A stretch of 64,000 nt of DNA from Niallia taxi (GTDB lineage Bacteria > Bacillota > Bacilli > Bacillales > Cytobacillaceae). Position numbers and translations under genes: made by a program. Shown here one piece after another: positions 40,501 through 49,331 of this stretch. The stretch covers positions 434,001-498,000 of the forward strand of contig NZ_RZTZ01000002.1 in NCBI RefSeq assembly GCF_004005475.1, in the 5' to 3' direction. The notes under the pieces were generated by a model. The model saw nothing but the letters and a program-made list of their open reading frames with translations, searched no databases and was not told the DNA's origin. Numbering within the stretch: position 1 is the stretch's first letter; each line of letters opens with the position of its first letter.

Positions 40501-40556
40501 TCATTTAGAATAAAAGAATAAATAGAGAGATATGGATATTGAGGAGGAAACTATCA

Positions 40557-41351
40557 TTGAAGAAAATACAAGTATGTGTCGTCGATGACAATAGAGAGCT
40601 TGTTGGATTGCTTGAGGAGTACATAAATTCTCAAGAGGATATGGAAGTTGTCGGTATTGCTCATAACGGACAGGAATGTTTGGAATTATTGGAAGACATT
40701 CAGCCTGATGTAATGCTTTTGGATATCATTATGCCTCATTTGGACGGTCTGGCGGTTTTGGAAAGAATGAAGCAGCTGAATATTCCTTCGATGCCAAACG
40801 TTATTATGCTCACAGCCTTCGGACAAGAGGATGTTACGAAAAAAGCTGTTGATCTTGGCGCATCCTACTTTATACTAAAACCATTTGATATGGATTATTT
40901 AGCAAGCCATATCCGTCAAGTAAGCGGCAAGTCGAATAGTTTTGTTCGCAAAAGCCCAACATCCACTTCTTACAGATCACAACAAGAGCAGAAACCAAGA
41001 AACCTTGATGCAAGCATCACAAGCATTATCCACGAAATCGGCGTACCAGCACATATTAAAGGATACCTTTATTTAAGGGAAGCAATCTCCATGGTATACA
41101 ACGATATCGAATTGTTAGGATCCATCACAAAAGTACTTTACCCTGACATCGCTAAAAAATACAATACAACAGCAAGCCGTGTAGAGCGGGCAATTCGTCA
41201 TGCTATTGAAGTCGCTTGGAGCAGAGGCAACATCGATTCCATCTCCACATTGTTCGGCTACACTGTCAGCATGTCCAAAGCAAAACCAACGAACTCAGAA
41301 TTTATCGCGATTGTGGCAGATAAGCTGAGATTGGAGCATAAGGCTTCCTGA
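40557..41351 (+). CDS. spo0A: Spo0A, sporulation master response regulator (3' end supplied by an integrated element)
   Basis: A 264-residue response regulator that commits the cell to sporulation. The receiver domain has acidic pocket Asp10-Asp11 and phospho-acceptor Asp56 (MLLDIIMP); the C-terminal DNA-binding domain holds [24 protein letters not shown] sits nine bases before TTG 40557. The last 45 codons lie in a direct repeat found again 20,494 bases downstream, so the 3' part and everything after it derive from the integrated element. The protein remains complete: the second copy would encode the same residues. Confidence 0.95.
   Translation: MKKIQVCVVDDNRELVGLLEEYINSQEDMEVVGIAHNGQECLELLEDIQPDVMLLDIIMPHLDGLAVLERMKQLNIPSMPNVIMLTAFGQEDVTKKAVDLGASYFILKPFDMDYLASHIRQVSGKSNSFVRKSPTSTSYRSQQEQKPRNLDASITSIIHEIGVPAHIKGYLYLREAISMVYNDIELLGSITKVLYPDIAKKYNTTASRVERAIRHAIEVAWSRGNIDSISTLFGYTVSMSKAKPTNSEFIAIVADKLRLEHKAS
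41217..41351 (+). repeat. Left attachment repeat (attL) in spo0A
   Basis: Last codons of the functional spo0A. Differs from the right copy at 41228, 41276, 41288, 41336, 41348 and 41350; all changes are silent and the stop is TGA instead of TAA. Confidence 0.93.
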
Positions 41352-41450
41352 TAGCATGGTATGATTGGGTTATTAGTTTTTGCTAAGCCAACCAATTCTT
41401 TGTAATTAAACTTTCTGTTCGGATTAAAGCCTATAAATTTTTACCATCTC

Positions 41451-41482
41451 ACCCAATAAATCATTTGATTTATTGGGTTTTG
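41451..41482 (+). terminator. Element-borne terminator behind spo0A
   Basis: ACCCAATAAATCA / TGATTTATTGGGT with T-rich tail. It replaces the original spo0A terminator now at 61899. Confidence 0.8.
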
Positions 41483-41510
41483 TATTTGTTGGAGATGGGG
41501 AGTGTAAAGA

Positions 41511-42494
41511 GTGAAGTTAACTGAGTTAGAATTTTATCTAGAGGATTTTTTATTAGCCTGTCAAAGTAAGAACCTATCACCAAAAACTTTATCATCGTAT
41601 GAGCAGTCATTAAGGCTATTCCTAGCGTATTTAAAAGGAGAACATGATATTGAGGATGTTCAACGAGTTAAGGCAGGTCATATACGTCAATACGTCGCTT
41701 ATTTGCAAGAGCGAGGTAAGTATACTGTTGTTAACAGAGAATTTTCTAAAACAATGAATCATCCTCAGAATAGACGGGACTTTAAGAAAACAGTTTCTAA
41801 TGTAACGATTAATAACTATGTAAGAAATATAAAAGTGTTTTTCAATTGGTTACAGCAAGAAGGTGAACTACACAGGAATCCAGTCTTAAATATAAAGCAA
41901 ATTAAAACGGAGAGAAGACAAAAAGCAGGAATAAACCAAGAAGAATTTAACCATTTGCTGTCACAGTTTGATTACACAAAGTTTCATGGATATAGAAATA
42001 AAGTTATTACCATGATTCTTCAAGATACAGGTATGAGGATTGGTGAATGTTTAGCACTAGAAGTTGAATCAATCGATTTTAAACATCGAATGATTTTAGT
42101 TACCAAAACAAAAGGAAGAAAGGAAAGGTACGTATACTTTTCTCAGGTAATGGCAAGAGAACTAAAGCACTATTTGACATTTAAGGATAGGTATACAGAA
42201 ACACAATTGCTTTTTCCAACAACGAGAAATACATTACTATCAATCCAATCCTTTGAAAAGCAACTTAAACAAGCAGGGGAGCAAATAGGTCTTAAAATAC
42301 ATCCACATCAAATACGGAATAACTTTGCACGGCATTATTTGTTGAATGGCGGGGATTTCTATACACTTAGCCGCATTTTGGGTCATAGTTCTGTCACAGT
42401 AACGGAACAAGCATATATGGACTTAACGAGAGAGGAAATCGGTAAGAAGTATCAACAACATAGCCCATTATCTAAATGGGGAGTTAAGCATTAA
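41511..42494 (+). CDS. Tyrosine recombinase (integrase)
   Basis: A 327-residue phage-type/XerC-like integrase. The N-terminal SAM-like core-binding domain (residues 1-120) is followed by the catalytic domain with Arg176 (GMRIGE), Lys201 (TKGRK), His266-x2-Arg269 (HPHQIRN), His292 (GHSS) and nucleophile Tyr302 (EQAYMDLT). GTG 41511 follows GGGGAG. Its position against attL makes it the enzyme that recombines at spo0A. No excisionase is obvious; the small protein at 45895 is a candidate. Confidence 0.93.
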   Translation: MKLTELEFYLEDFLLACQSKNLSPKTLSSYEQSLRLFLAYLKGEHDIEDVQRVKAGHIRQYVAYLQERGKYTVVNREFSKTMNHPQNRRDFKKTVSNVTINNYVRNIKVFFNWLQQEGELHRNPVLNIKQIKTERRQKAGINQEEFNHLLSQFDYTKFHGYRNKVITMILQDTGMRIGECLALEVESIDFKHRMILVTKTKGRKERYVYFSQVMARELKHYLTFKDRYTETQLLFPTTRNTLLSIQSFEKQLKQAGEQIGLKIHPHQIRNNFARHYLLNGGDFYTLSRILGHSSVTVTEQAYMDLTREEIGKKYQQHSPLSKWGVKH

Positions 42495-42633
42495 TTTTTA
42501 TTTACATATTGATGATATAAACTTGGAAAAAAAGCATTGGATGAACACTTATGATGCGAAATAAATGGGGAACTTTAGGGTTTTTAGATTTCAAAGTATA
42601 ATCGTAAAAATAATATTGATATTTGATAAGTTA

Positions 42634-42662
42634 GGGAAGCGGGTTGGCTGCTTCTTTTTTTA
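42634..42662 (+). terminator. Terminator after the integrase
   Basis: GAAGC...GCTTC hairpin with a GGGTTG-type loop and seven T. Confidence 0.65.
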
Positions 42663-42689
42663 TCAATCAAATTATCTCATGTTTTATAA

Positions 42690-42875
42690 GTGGCAGAATG
42701 CATAATTACGAAATACGGTAAACTCTACTTTATTAATGATTGGGATGGAGGTGACACAAGATATATTTTTGGTTTTCTAGTCTTTAAAACTTATGTGGGA
42801 ACAACAGAGTTTGCAAAAAAAGATAAATTTTTTAGAATAGATAAGATAAATGCTGTCCTTCATTATGAACTATAA
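42690..42875 (+). CDS. Small hypothetical protein
   Basis: A possible 61-residue protein from GTG 42690 with a mixed beta-strand-like sequence (IITKYGKLYFINDWDGGDTRYIF). No good ribosome site is visible and no family is recognised, so it may not be expressed. A hairpin terminator follows at 42935. Confidence 0.3.
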   Translation: MAECIITKYGKLYFINDWDGGDTRYIFGFLVFKTYVGTTEFAKKDKFFRIDKINAVLHYEL

Positions 42876-42934
42876 CTAGGGTGTTAGAATAATAATCCCT
42901 TTATATTGAAGAGAGTTTACAGAATACCATAAAA

Positions 42935-42966
42935 GGAACAGTCTATGACTGCTCTTTTTTTATTTA
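42935..42966 (+). terminator. Terminator-like hairpin
   Basis: GAACAGTC / GACTGCTC with TAT loop and seven T. The following 220 bases to 43187 are AT-rich and hold only a likely promoter region. Confidence 0.65.
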
Positions 42967-43187
42967 CCTTGAAAAATTCAAGTAATTTTTAAGTTTTTAT
43001 ATAAGAAAGTGTAACAATTTATATTGCAATAGTTTTGTTTAATGGTGAATTTAAGCGATGAAATTAATATAAGTTGATATAGGTGGATTTTGCAATGGTT
43101 TTGTTTAATATTTACATATAAGTTAATTATATACATAAAGTATTTTTGGTTATATAATAATCCTAGTTTTAAATTTCGAGGTGATAT

Positions 43188-43901
43188 ATGTTTATGTTTA
43201 TTTCTTACACAGATGCATCAATAAAAAACAAAAAAGCATATCTTGGTTTCGTTGTTATATTTGAAGATAGTAGTGTTATTCGTAGAAGGATAGTAGTAGA
43301 TGAATCTAATAATAATATTGCAGAATATCTAGCGATTTGTGAATTAATTTCATTTCTTGAGTATTACAATTTGAAAAAGGGGTTGATAGTCTTTGATTCA
43401 GATAGTGTTAAACATCAAATGAAGAAAAATAGGAAGAAGATATTTAATAATATACTGATAAATATAGAAGATTCAATTAGGGAGTTGCAACTTCGAACTC
43501 AAGTCATACCTAGGAAATTAAACGTTGCCCATAAATTAAGTTACCAAGAAAAATTCAGACCATCTGCTATTATTTCTGAAATAAATCGCTCATATTATGA
43601 TAAGGTTCCCAATTATCCTGAGTACTATATGCAATTATCCGTCTTATCGGAATACAGGCAGATATATAATAAGCGCTTAGCTTCCTTTCATGTAGCGCAA
43701 ATGAGTTTGAATAAGAAAATTTGGCTGGCAGACCTTGTAGAAGATTTGAATGATATTAAAATATTTGCAATACATGATAGAAGAATAAAAGTTGTTAAAG
43801 ATACTGTGGTGAAAATATGGAAAGTTAATTATGTACAAATCAGTAACCATTGGAGAGTGATTAGAAGAAGAAAGAAGTTGAAGAAACTGATAGAAAAATA
43901 G
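43188..43901 (+). CDS. RNase H-like protein
   Basis: A 237-residue protein whose first 125 residues look like a ribonuclease HI fold: the first catalytic Asp9 in SYTDASIKN, Glu46 in NNNIAEYLAICE, Asp70 in IVFDSDSVK, and a late LNVAHKLS segment where canonical enzymes carry an Asp. The C-terminal 100 residues are basic and unrecognised. GAGGTGAT precedes ATG 43188. It would cut RNA in RNA-DNA hybrids. It may serve the element's replication or act with the reverse transcriptase 9 kb downstream; both are inference. Confidence 0.7.
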   Translation: MFMFISYTDASIKNKKAYLGFVVIFEDSSVIRRRIVVDESNNNIAEYLAICELISFLEYYNLKKGLIVFDSDSVKHQMKKNRKKIFNNILINIEDSIRELQLRTQVIPRKLNVAHKLSYQEKFRPSAIISEINRSYYDKVPNYPEYYMQLSVLSEYRQIYNKRLASFHVAQMSLNKKIWLADLVEDLNDIKIFAIHDRRIKVVKDTVVKIWKVNYVQISNHWRVIRRRKKLKKLIEK

Positions 43902-43948
43902 TTTTTAATATTTTTATCGAAATAATCGGTATACTGGAGTGAAGAGAA

Positions 43949-44626
43949 TTGAATAAACCAAAGAAATTGAATAAACAGTTCAGTTTTAATCAAAGTAGTG
44001 AAATAAACTCTAATTTTTTGGAAAAGATATTTTGCCCAACGGGGATTGGCTCATTACCCAAAATTAATAAAAAAGAGATTCAAAAAATAAGCGAAGAGTT
44101 ATTAAAAGTTGCTATGTTATTGGAAACAGATATGCTAGGGCAATACATGAAAAGGAAAAGTAACGAATATGATTTAATTCGATTGGAATTACATCTTAGT
44201 GTATTGGCTGATAAGGTGCATAACTTGAATCAATCATATACACCTCTAGAAAGTGATATCATGAAGTATCATTATCCTTATCAGTTTAATCATTTTGAAT
44301 TGTATCACATGAAGCGTGAAATTTTGAGTGATATTATTCAAACAATAATGACCATATATAATGTTACAAAGGAAGACGAGTTAAGTGATGAAGATAAGTT
44401 ATATTTCATACAGTATATTTCGCAGTCAATGGTGTGGTTAATTGACAAAGGCTACTGTGAGATGTTTACTAAGGAAATGATAGAGGATGAAATAAACGAA
44501 GTATTATCTATGAAAGCATTATGTAGAATCTATGAAGATAAAATAATTTCCAAGGATTTTATAACGGGTAACTTTTATAGAGGCTTCGCAAAAGAAAAAA
44601 AGAATGAGAATAATGATATAAAGTAA
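43949..44626 (+). CDS. Hypothetical protein, unknown
   Basis: A 225-residue, mostly helical soluble protein with a basic N-terminus (MNKPKKLNKQF), a conserved-looking FCPTGIGSLPKINKKEI stretch, and an acidic C-terminal half. TTG 43949 follows GGAGTGAAGAG. It starts 47 bases after the RNase H-like gene and may be co-transcribed with it. No family recognised. It ends before a strong bidirectional terminator. Confidence 0.65.
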   Translation: MNKPKKLNKQFSFNQSSEINSNFLEKIFCPTGIGSLPKINKKEIQKISEELLKVAMLLETDMLGQYMKRKSNEYDLIRLELHLSVLADKVHNLNQSYTPLESDIMKYHYPYQFNHFELYHMKREILSDIIQTIMTIYNVTKEDELSDEDKLYFIQYISQSMVWLIDKGYCEMFTKEMIEDEINEVLSMKALCRIYEDKIISKDFITGNFYRGFAKEKKNENNDIK

Positions 44627-44794
44627 AATACCTAATTAAGCAAGGAAGCGAGTACAGTTCTTTCGAGGATTTTCCATTTTGTGGACGAGTGGTATTAATT
44701 TTTATATCCTATATCTTTTGTTTATATTTGTAGCTCGAAAATATATAGAAATACAATTTAAGTCGATACTATAGGTATTTATTTGGCTTGGCTT

Positions 44795-44836
44795 TTAATA
44801 AGAGAGATGCCTAAAGGCTGCTCTCTTATTAAATAT
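44795..44836. terminator. Bidirectional terminator
   Basis: A perfect 12-bp stem TTAATAAGAGAG / CTCTCTTATTAA with an inner GCC/GGC pair, between the unknown gene and the converging repressor. Confidence 0.88.
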
Positions 44837-44871
44837 TGGAAGGATGTTATCTGCATCTTTTGTTTGAATGT

Positions 44872-45522
44872 TTAAGCTTTTTTCACTTCTTCTTTAATTG
44901 TTATTAATATCCTGTCTTTACTCTCCTCGCTGAGAATACTCAAATCATTCTTAAATAAGTCAACAAAAAAGTTGAAGTTTTTTCTATCTTTCCTCATTGA
45001 TGTTAACAAAGAATGTAGATTATTTAAAACTGATTCAAAAGTCTTTGCATTTTTTTCAATATTAAATGAAAGTTCCATTTTAATTTCTTCATTTTGTTCT
45101 TCGAGTTTATCAATTAATTCCTGCATCCATTCACTTTCAAAATTTATCATGTCAGGTGTTAATCTGTTTTTTTCCAGATATACTGGGTCAGAATCAATGT
45201 CTACTTGCCTCTGAAGCCACATTTCTTCAATTGCAGCCGCTCTAGCTTCATTTTGATTTGCAACCGCTGCCTCTGCTGCAATCCTTTCAGTGGATTTGAT
45301 TTGGTACAATTTGTCTAAAATTCCTTCAATTTTATTCTCATCCCACCCTAAGTGTTTCACTATGTCATAGGCAGTGTCATAATCTGGCTTCTTAATTAAT
45401 CCTCTTTCTAGTTGGGATATATATGTTTCAGCCTTTCCAATTAAGCGTGATAACTCTCTAGAACCAATTTTCCTGTTAGTTCTTAACGCTTTAATGTCTC
45501 TTCCAAAGTTATTAATACTCAT
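44872..45522 (-). CDS. XRE-family transcriptional repressor
   Basis: A 216-residue regulator with an N-terminal helix-turn-helix of the Cro/CI type (IGSRELSRLIGKAETYISQLERG) and a long helical C-terminal part containing an acidic LEEQNEEIKME stretch. GGAGG eight bases before ATG 45522 sets the start. It is divergent from the replication genes with palindromic operator-like sites between, the layout of a CI/Stl-type switch. No LexA-like peptidase motif is visible, so release may need a partner protein. Confidence 0.85.
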   Translation of the reverse strand: MSINNFGRDIKALRTNRKIGSRELSRLIGKAETYISQLERGLIKKPDYDTAYDIVKHLGWDENKIEGILDKLYQIKSTERIAAEAAVANQNEARAAAIEEMWLQRQVDIDSDPVYLEKNRLTPDMINFESEWMQELIDKLEEQNEEIKMELSFNIEKNAKTFESVLNNLHSLLTSMRKDRKNFNFFVDLFKNDLSILSEESKDRILITIKEEVKKA

Positions 45523-45573
45523 TGTAAGTTCCTCCGATAAATAAAATAAAATAAAATGCAATGTATGTAAATT

Positions 45574-45669
45574 ATATCATGCTACAAATCATTAGTTAAG
45601 CGTGTTATGAAAATTAAATATATCACATATTAAATTAATTTATTTACATTGTAGTATGAATATGCTACA
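45574..45669. promoter_or_regulatory. Operator-like TGTAG/CTACA sites
   Basis: An imperfect 20-bp palindrome TGTAGTATGAATATGCTACA at 45650-45669 and a matching half site ATGCTACA at 45574-45581, in the divergent region of the repressor. Likely binding sites of the XRE protein. Confidence 0.5.
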
Positions 45670-45894
45670 TTTAATTCAGTTGATAAGATTATAGCTCTTA
45701 AATCATATCAGGATACATTAAAAAAAACCTATAAGATAAGGATTATAATTCATTTTCCTATAGAGAAAATTCCAGATTTCCTTAGATGAAAGGGATGTCG
45801 ATAAGGTAATTTAATGAAAATATCATTGAGTGAAAGTTAAAGTAGCCATTCCTTAAACAACGAGAATAAAATAATCGATTTGGAGGAAATAATT

Positions 45895-46266
45895 TTGAAA
45901 AACATTATGGCTGGAACCAAGAAAGAATTAAGACATTTACAAATTAATGGATGTACTAAAGAAGAATTAATCTTTGCAGTTTCGGATGAATTGTTAAAGT
46001 TTTATACTCATAAGCTGACCGATTTTGAATCGTATTCAAATTTAGAAAAAGAAAAGTTAGTTAATTTATTACAAGATTTGGTTTGTGGAAAATATAATGA
46101 AAAAATAAATAGTTTAATAAGTAGGGAAATTCAAAATTTAGGCGAACTCTTTGAGGGACTATTCTATAACGCTAAAGTTGTTATTGAGGATAACCTTGTT
46201 GGTTACGGTAATCTTAAACTTAATATTAAGTTAGCACCTAGCTGGTTAGAAGGTTTTGCGATATAA
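45895..46266 (+). CDS. Small hypothetical protein downstream of the switch region
   Basis: A 123-residue protein from TTG 45895, with GGAGG eight bases upstream. The N-terminus contains GTKKELRHLQINGCTKEEL, suggesting a small helical DNA-binding or adaptor unit; the rest is helical then strand-like. No family recognised. First gene rightward from the repressor, so by analogy it may be an excisionase or early regulator. A similar GTKREIKKLQ motif occurs in a 40-codon frame at 57900. Confidence 0.6.
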   Translation: MKNIMAGTKKELRHLQINGCTKEELIFAVSDELLKFYTHKLTDFESYSNLEKEKLVNLLQDLVCGKYNEKINSLISREIQNLGELFEGLFYNAKVVIEDNLVGYGNLKLNIKLAPSWLEGFAI

Positions 46267-46393
46267 AGGATTTGAAACCTATTGAATGCTACCGAGAACC
46301 TAAAAATATCGAATTGGAAGGGGGGGATAAACATGCCAGCAAATAATATTATAAAAGTCTCATAGGTATGAATGAGCAGAAGGGAAAAAATTA

Positions 46394-46453
46394 TGAATAA
46401 ATTAGAACAACTGACTAAACTATATATGTTTAGTGGAGGAGGGGTTGGATGAA
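46394..46453 (+). CDS. 19-codon leader peptide overlapping the primase gene
   Basis: ATG 46394 has a strong AGAAGG site nine bases upstream and encodes 19 residues ending SGGGVG. Its TGA stop overlaps the ATG of the primase (ATGA), and the primase ribosome site GGAGGAGGGG lies inside its last codons. This is the arrangement of a translationally coupled leader; it is too short for a function of its own to be claimed. Confidence 0.5.
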
Positions 46454-48326
46454 GATAATACTAGATACAGTTGAGTATTCATTCAAGCCTTGCGGAAGAG
46501 AAATTGGTTTGATTAATAACCGCATTATTCAGTGTACTCCTGTGGAGATTGATGCATTAAAGCTGGCAGAGGAGGTTACAAAAGGAAAAACATTCATTCC
46601 TGCAACCTTTAAATCAACAGGCGGCAGCATCAAAAGGTCAAAGGCAAATTGGGAATCTCAGCAAGTAATAGCATTAGATTTTGATAAAGGACTTACATTA
46701 GACGAGGCAAAAAATGATGAATTCTTTAAACAAAATGCTGCGTTCCTTTATACAACGTTAAGTCATAAAATGAGTCATCATAAGTTTCGGATAGTTTTTG
46801 TCTTGGACAACCCTTTAACTCAATATAAGGATTATGAGTTTATAATAGGTAATTTGCTTGAGAGATACCCAACTGCCGACCAAGCATGTAGAGATGGTAG
46901 TAGACTATTCTTTGGTGGCAGAGAAGCAATCTCTTTTAATTTCAATAATCGGTTAAAGGTAGCCAGCTTCGCTGGCTTAAACACAACCCTTTTGCAGGAC
47001 ATAAAGAGTAATCTAGATATGTCCGTCACAAGGGTGCACCCGAACCTGAACCCTAAAGCTTCCTATAGTAATATATATACTAATAATGTTGATTTGATAA
47101 GTAAAAGAAACATTATGGAACTTCGAGAACAGCTAAATATTGACCCAGTAACATTATCAAATAACGAGGTGCTAGATTACCTCAAGAAACAAGATTTAAG
47201 AGCATTCTTGGGAATTAGAACAGAAGGAACCTTCATTGATATCTTTCATGACGAGGCTAGTCCGAGTGCTTCAATCTATCAATCTCATAGAAAAAATGGT
47301 CATTGGCTTTATAAGTGCCATTCATCAAGTAAGCCATTCACTGGAACAATCCTTCATGTGGTACAGCGGCTGTTAAAGTGCTCTGTTGTAGAGGCGAAAT
47401 TATTATTGATAGAAATTTATATGATAGAGATATATGAGAGTGAAACAGTCAAAGAATTTAAGGAATCAATAGATATGTATAAAGAGTTATTGAGGTCTGA
47501 TGAACTTGAAGAAATTCATCCACACTTCTACAAGGCATTCATTAAGTATGGGCATCTTCAGGACTTTTATATTTTGTTAGACTTAGCAAAAGAATTCATT
47601 ACTAATGATACAGACCCCAGAATTGTGTTTTATCACAGCGTAAGAACCTTAGCACAACACTTCGGTAGAAGCACAAGTGCCACTGGAACAAGAATGAATT
47701 TCTTTAGTCTTTTCAAAGTAACAAGGAAATTAGATGAAACGGAGTTGCCAGAAAAGCTATTGAAAATCCAGAATAGAAATAAAAGAGAAAGACATTTCCA
47801 ATATAGGAGCAACACATACGAGTTGCCGATGTATACTTATGAGTTCTTCCACCAAATTGATAAAATGTGCAGGGTTTGGTTGGAAAAAGGTTGTACAGGT
47901 AGAACTATATCCTATGAGGGAATTATGAGAACCTTTGGTAGAGAAGATGCGGACAGGGTTTTTCCTCAGGACAAAGGAAAGGAAATACAAGAACTGAACG
48001 AGGAAGTAGTATCGAATATACAGTTTACCACACTTAAATTACTGCAAAGTAAAGGTTGGACAACTGAAAAAGAAATATTGAATACGGTGAAATTATATTT
48101 TAAGGGACAACAAGAATTCAAAACAAAGCAATTCAAACGTTGTATTGCCGAGATGGTGGATACCTATGACTTGGAGATAATTCTATCTAATAAAAAGTTA
48201 AAAGAAGAGATGGGCATAACAGAAGAATATTTGAGTAAGTCAAGCTTTCCAAAAATAATCAGAAAAAAACTTGTAAAGGATTGCCGTCCAGTACAAGTTA
48301 AAGAAAATACCAAACTAATTAGTTAA
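46449..48326 (+). CDS. Primase-like replication protein
   Basis: A 625-residue protein with a likely archaeo-eukaryotic primase-polymerase domain in the first 200 residues: ALDFDKG (metal-binding acidic pair), SHHKFRIVFVLD (His/Arg strand) and CRDGSRLFFGG. A segment HDEASPSASIYQ...WLYKCHS resembles a partly degraded DnaG zinc-ribbon. The C-terminal half is helical and basic. No helicase Walker motif is seen, so it may rely on a host or helper helicase. It probably initiates replication of the excised element, like Pri of phage satellites. Confidence 0.65.
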   Translation: MKIILDTVEYSFKPCGREIGLINNRIIQCTPVEIDALKLAEEVTKGKTFIPATFKSTGGSIKRSKANWESQQVIALDFDKGLTLDEAKNDEFFKQNAAFLYTTLSHKMSHHKFRIVFVLDNPLTQYKDYEFIIGNLLERYPTADQACRDGSRLFFGGREAISFNFNNRLKVASFAGLNTTLLQDIKSNLDMSVTRVHPNLNPKASYSNIYTNNVDLISKRNIMELREQLNIDPVTLSNNEVLDYLKKQDLRAFLGIRTEGTFIDIFHDEASPSASIYQSHRKNGHWLYKCHSSSKPFTGTILHVVQRLLKCSVVEAKLLLIEIYMIEIYESETVKEFKESIDMYKELLRSDELEEIHPHFYKAFIKYGHLQDFYILLDLAKEFITNDTDPRIVFYHSVRTLAQHFGRSTSATGTRMNFFSLFKVTRKLDETELPEKLLKIQNRNKRERHFQYRSNTYELPMYTYEFFHQIDKMCRVWLEKGCTGRTISYEGIMRTFGREDADRVFPQDKGKEIQELNEEVVSNIQFTTLKLLQSKGWTTEKEILNTVKLYFKGQQEFKTKQFKRCIAEMVDTYDLEIILSNKKLKEEMGITEEYLSKSSFPKIIRKKLVKDCRPVQVKENTKLIS

Positions 48327-48528
48327 TGACATTATAAGATATAAATAGATAAAAGTCATCCTAATTTCAGAGAGAATAGCATTTGAGGGAATTAATAAAA
48401 AAACACCATAACACTGACTAATCACATATAACGGATAGTAGTCTATAAATAGTACAATGATTAGTTAAATTGAAACACCATGAACGACGAAGAAAAGAAT
48501 TGAGATTAAGAGGAGAGATTAGATAATT
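48327..48528. other. AT-rich repeat region, possible replication origin
   Basis: Holds two direct AAACACCAT repeats (48401 and 48473) and an inverted ACTAATCA / TGATTAGT pair (48417 and 48458) around an AT-rich centre, directly behind the primase gene. This is compatible with an origin or operator; it is prediction only. Confidence 0.3.
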
Positions 48529-48849
48529 TTGAATACACCATTTGAATATTTTAGAGATAATATTATTAGATTACATGAAAAGAATATTAATTCAACAAAA
48601 ATCATAGTAGAGGGTATTGAACGTCTTCAGCAGAAGGGATACTCAGATAAAGCTATTCAGATTACGATGATGGTATGTAAAGCAAAGATTAAGCATGACT
48701 TTGATATCAATAATACAAAAGGGAAATTTATTATTCATACCGGAGGTAGTAGTGGATTCAATTATAAATATGCTATTCGCTATGCTTTCAAAATAATTGA
48801 ATCAGAAATAGATGATGTTGTTAAACGTCTAGAAAGTCAAAAACACTGA
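48529..48849 (+). CDS. Small hypothetical protein, unknown
   Basis: A 106-residue protein, TTG 48529 with GAGGAGAG upstream. Helical N-terminus (FEYFRDNIIRLHEKN), a central KGKFIIHTGGSSGFNYKYAI stretch and a helical end. No family recognised. It follows the primase in the same direction and is closed by its own terminator, so it may belong to the replication module. Confidence 0.6.
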   Translation: MNTPFEYFRDNIIRLHEKNINSTKIIVEGIERLQQKGYSDKAIQITMMVCKAKIKHDFDINNTKGKFIIHTGGSSGFNYKYAIRYAFKIIESEIDDVVKRLESQKH

Positions 48850-48872
48850 GGTATTTCCTCAGTGTTATTCTT
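48842..48872 (+). terminator. Terminator after the 106-residue gene
   Basis: AACACTGAGG / CCTCAGTGTT hairpin followed by a T-rich stretch. The 460 bases from here to 49331 hold no gene I can support; only AT-rich promoter-like sequence. Confidence 0.75.
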
Positions 48873-49331
48873 TGTGAAAAAGTAGATGTTTCAATAATAT
48901 AGGATTTAGATTTTTAACCAAATTACTGCTAATAAAGCTGTGATTTCATTAACAGTAATAATCATTTCCTCTAATTTTGCTACAAAATTATAACCAACCT
49001 CATATGTACAGAGGCATTCAATAATTGTTTGATAGTGATTCAAAATTAGGCATACTGGTGACTTACTTTAGGGATGGATAATAGTAAAAATCTTTTGAGA
49101 TACCTATTTTCTTGGTAGTTGGGAAAAAGTAGTTACCTTGATTTTAACACTCTTAGAGAAAGTACTATTCATTAGAATTCCCTTCATGCTCTAATATTTG
49201 TTTTTAGTACTCATTGTTATTTTAAATAGAGTAAAATTTTGTTAGTAGAAAGAATTAATTGTTGTTACAATAGATAAACGTAATTAAGTTTATTTATTAA
49301 GAAAAGTAAATCTAGATTGGTGGAGACAAGT

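Noticed and set aside
41217..41351. Disruption of spo0A by the element
   Set aside because: The frame continues through the left repeat to a proper stop and the C-terminal residues equal those encoded by the right copy, so Spo0A is complete.
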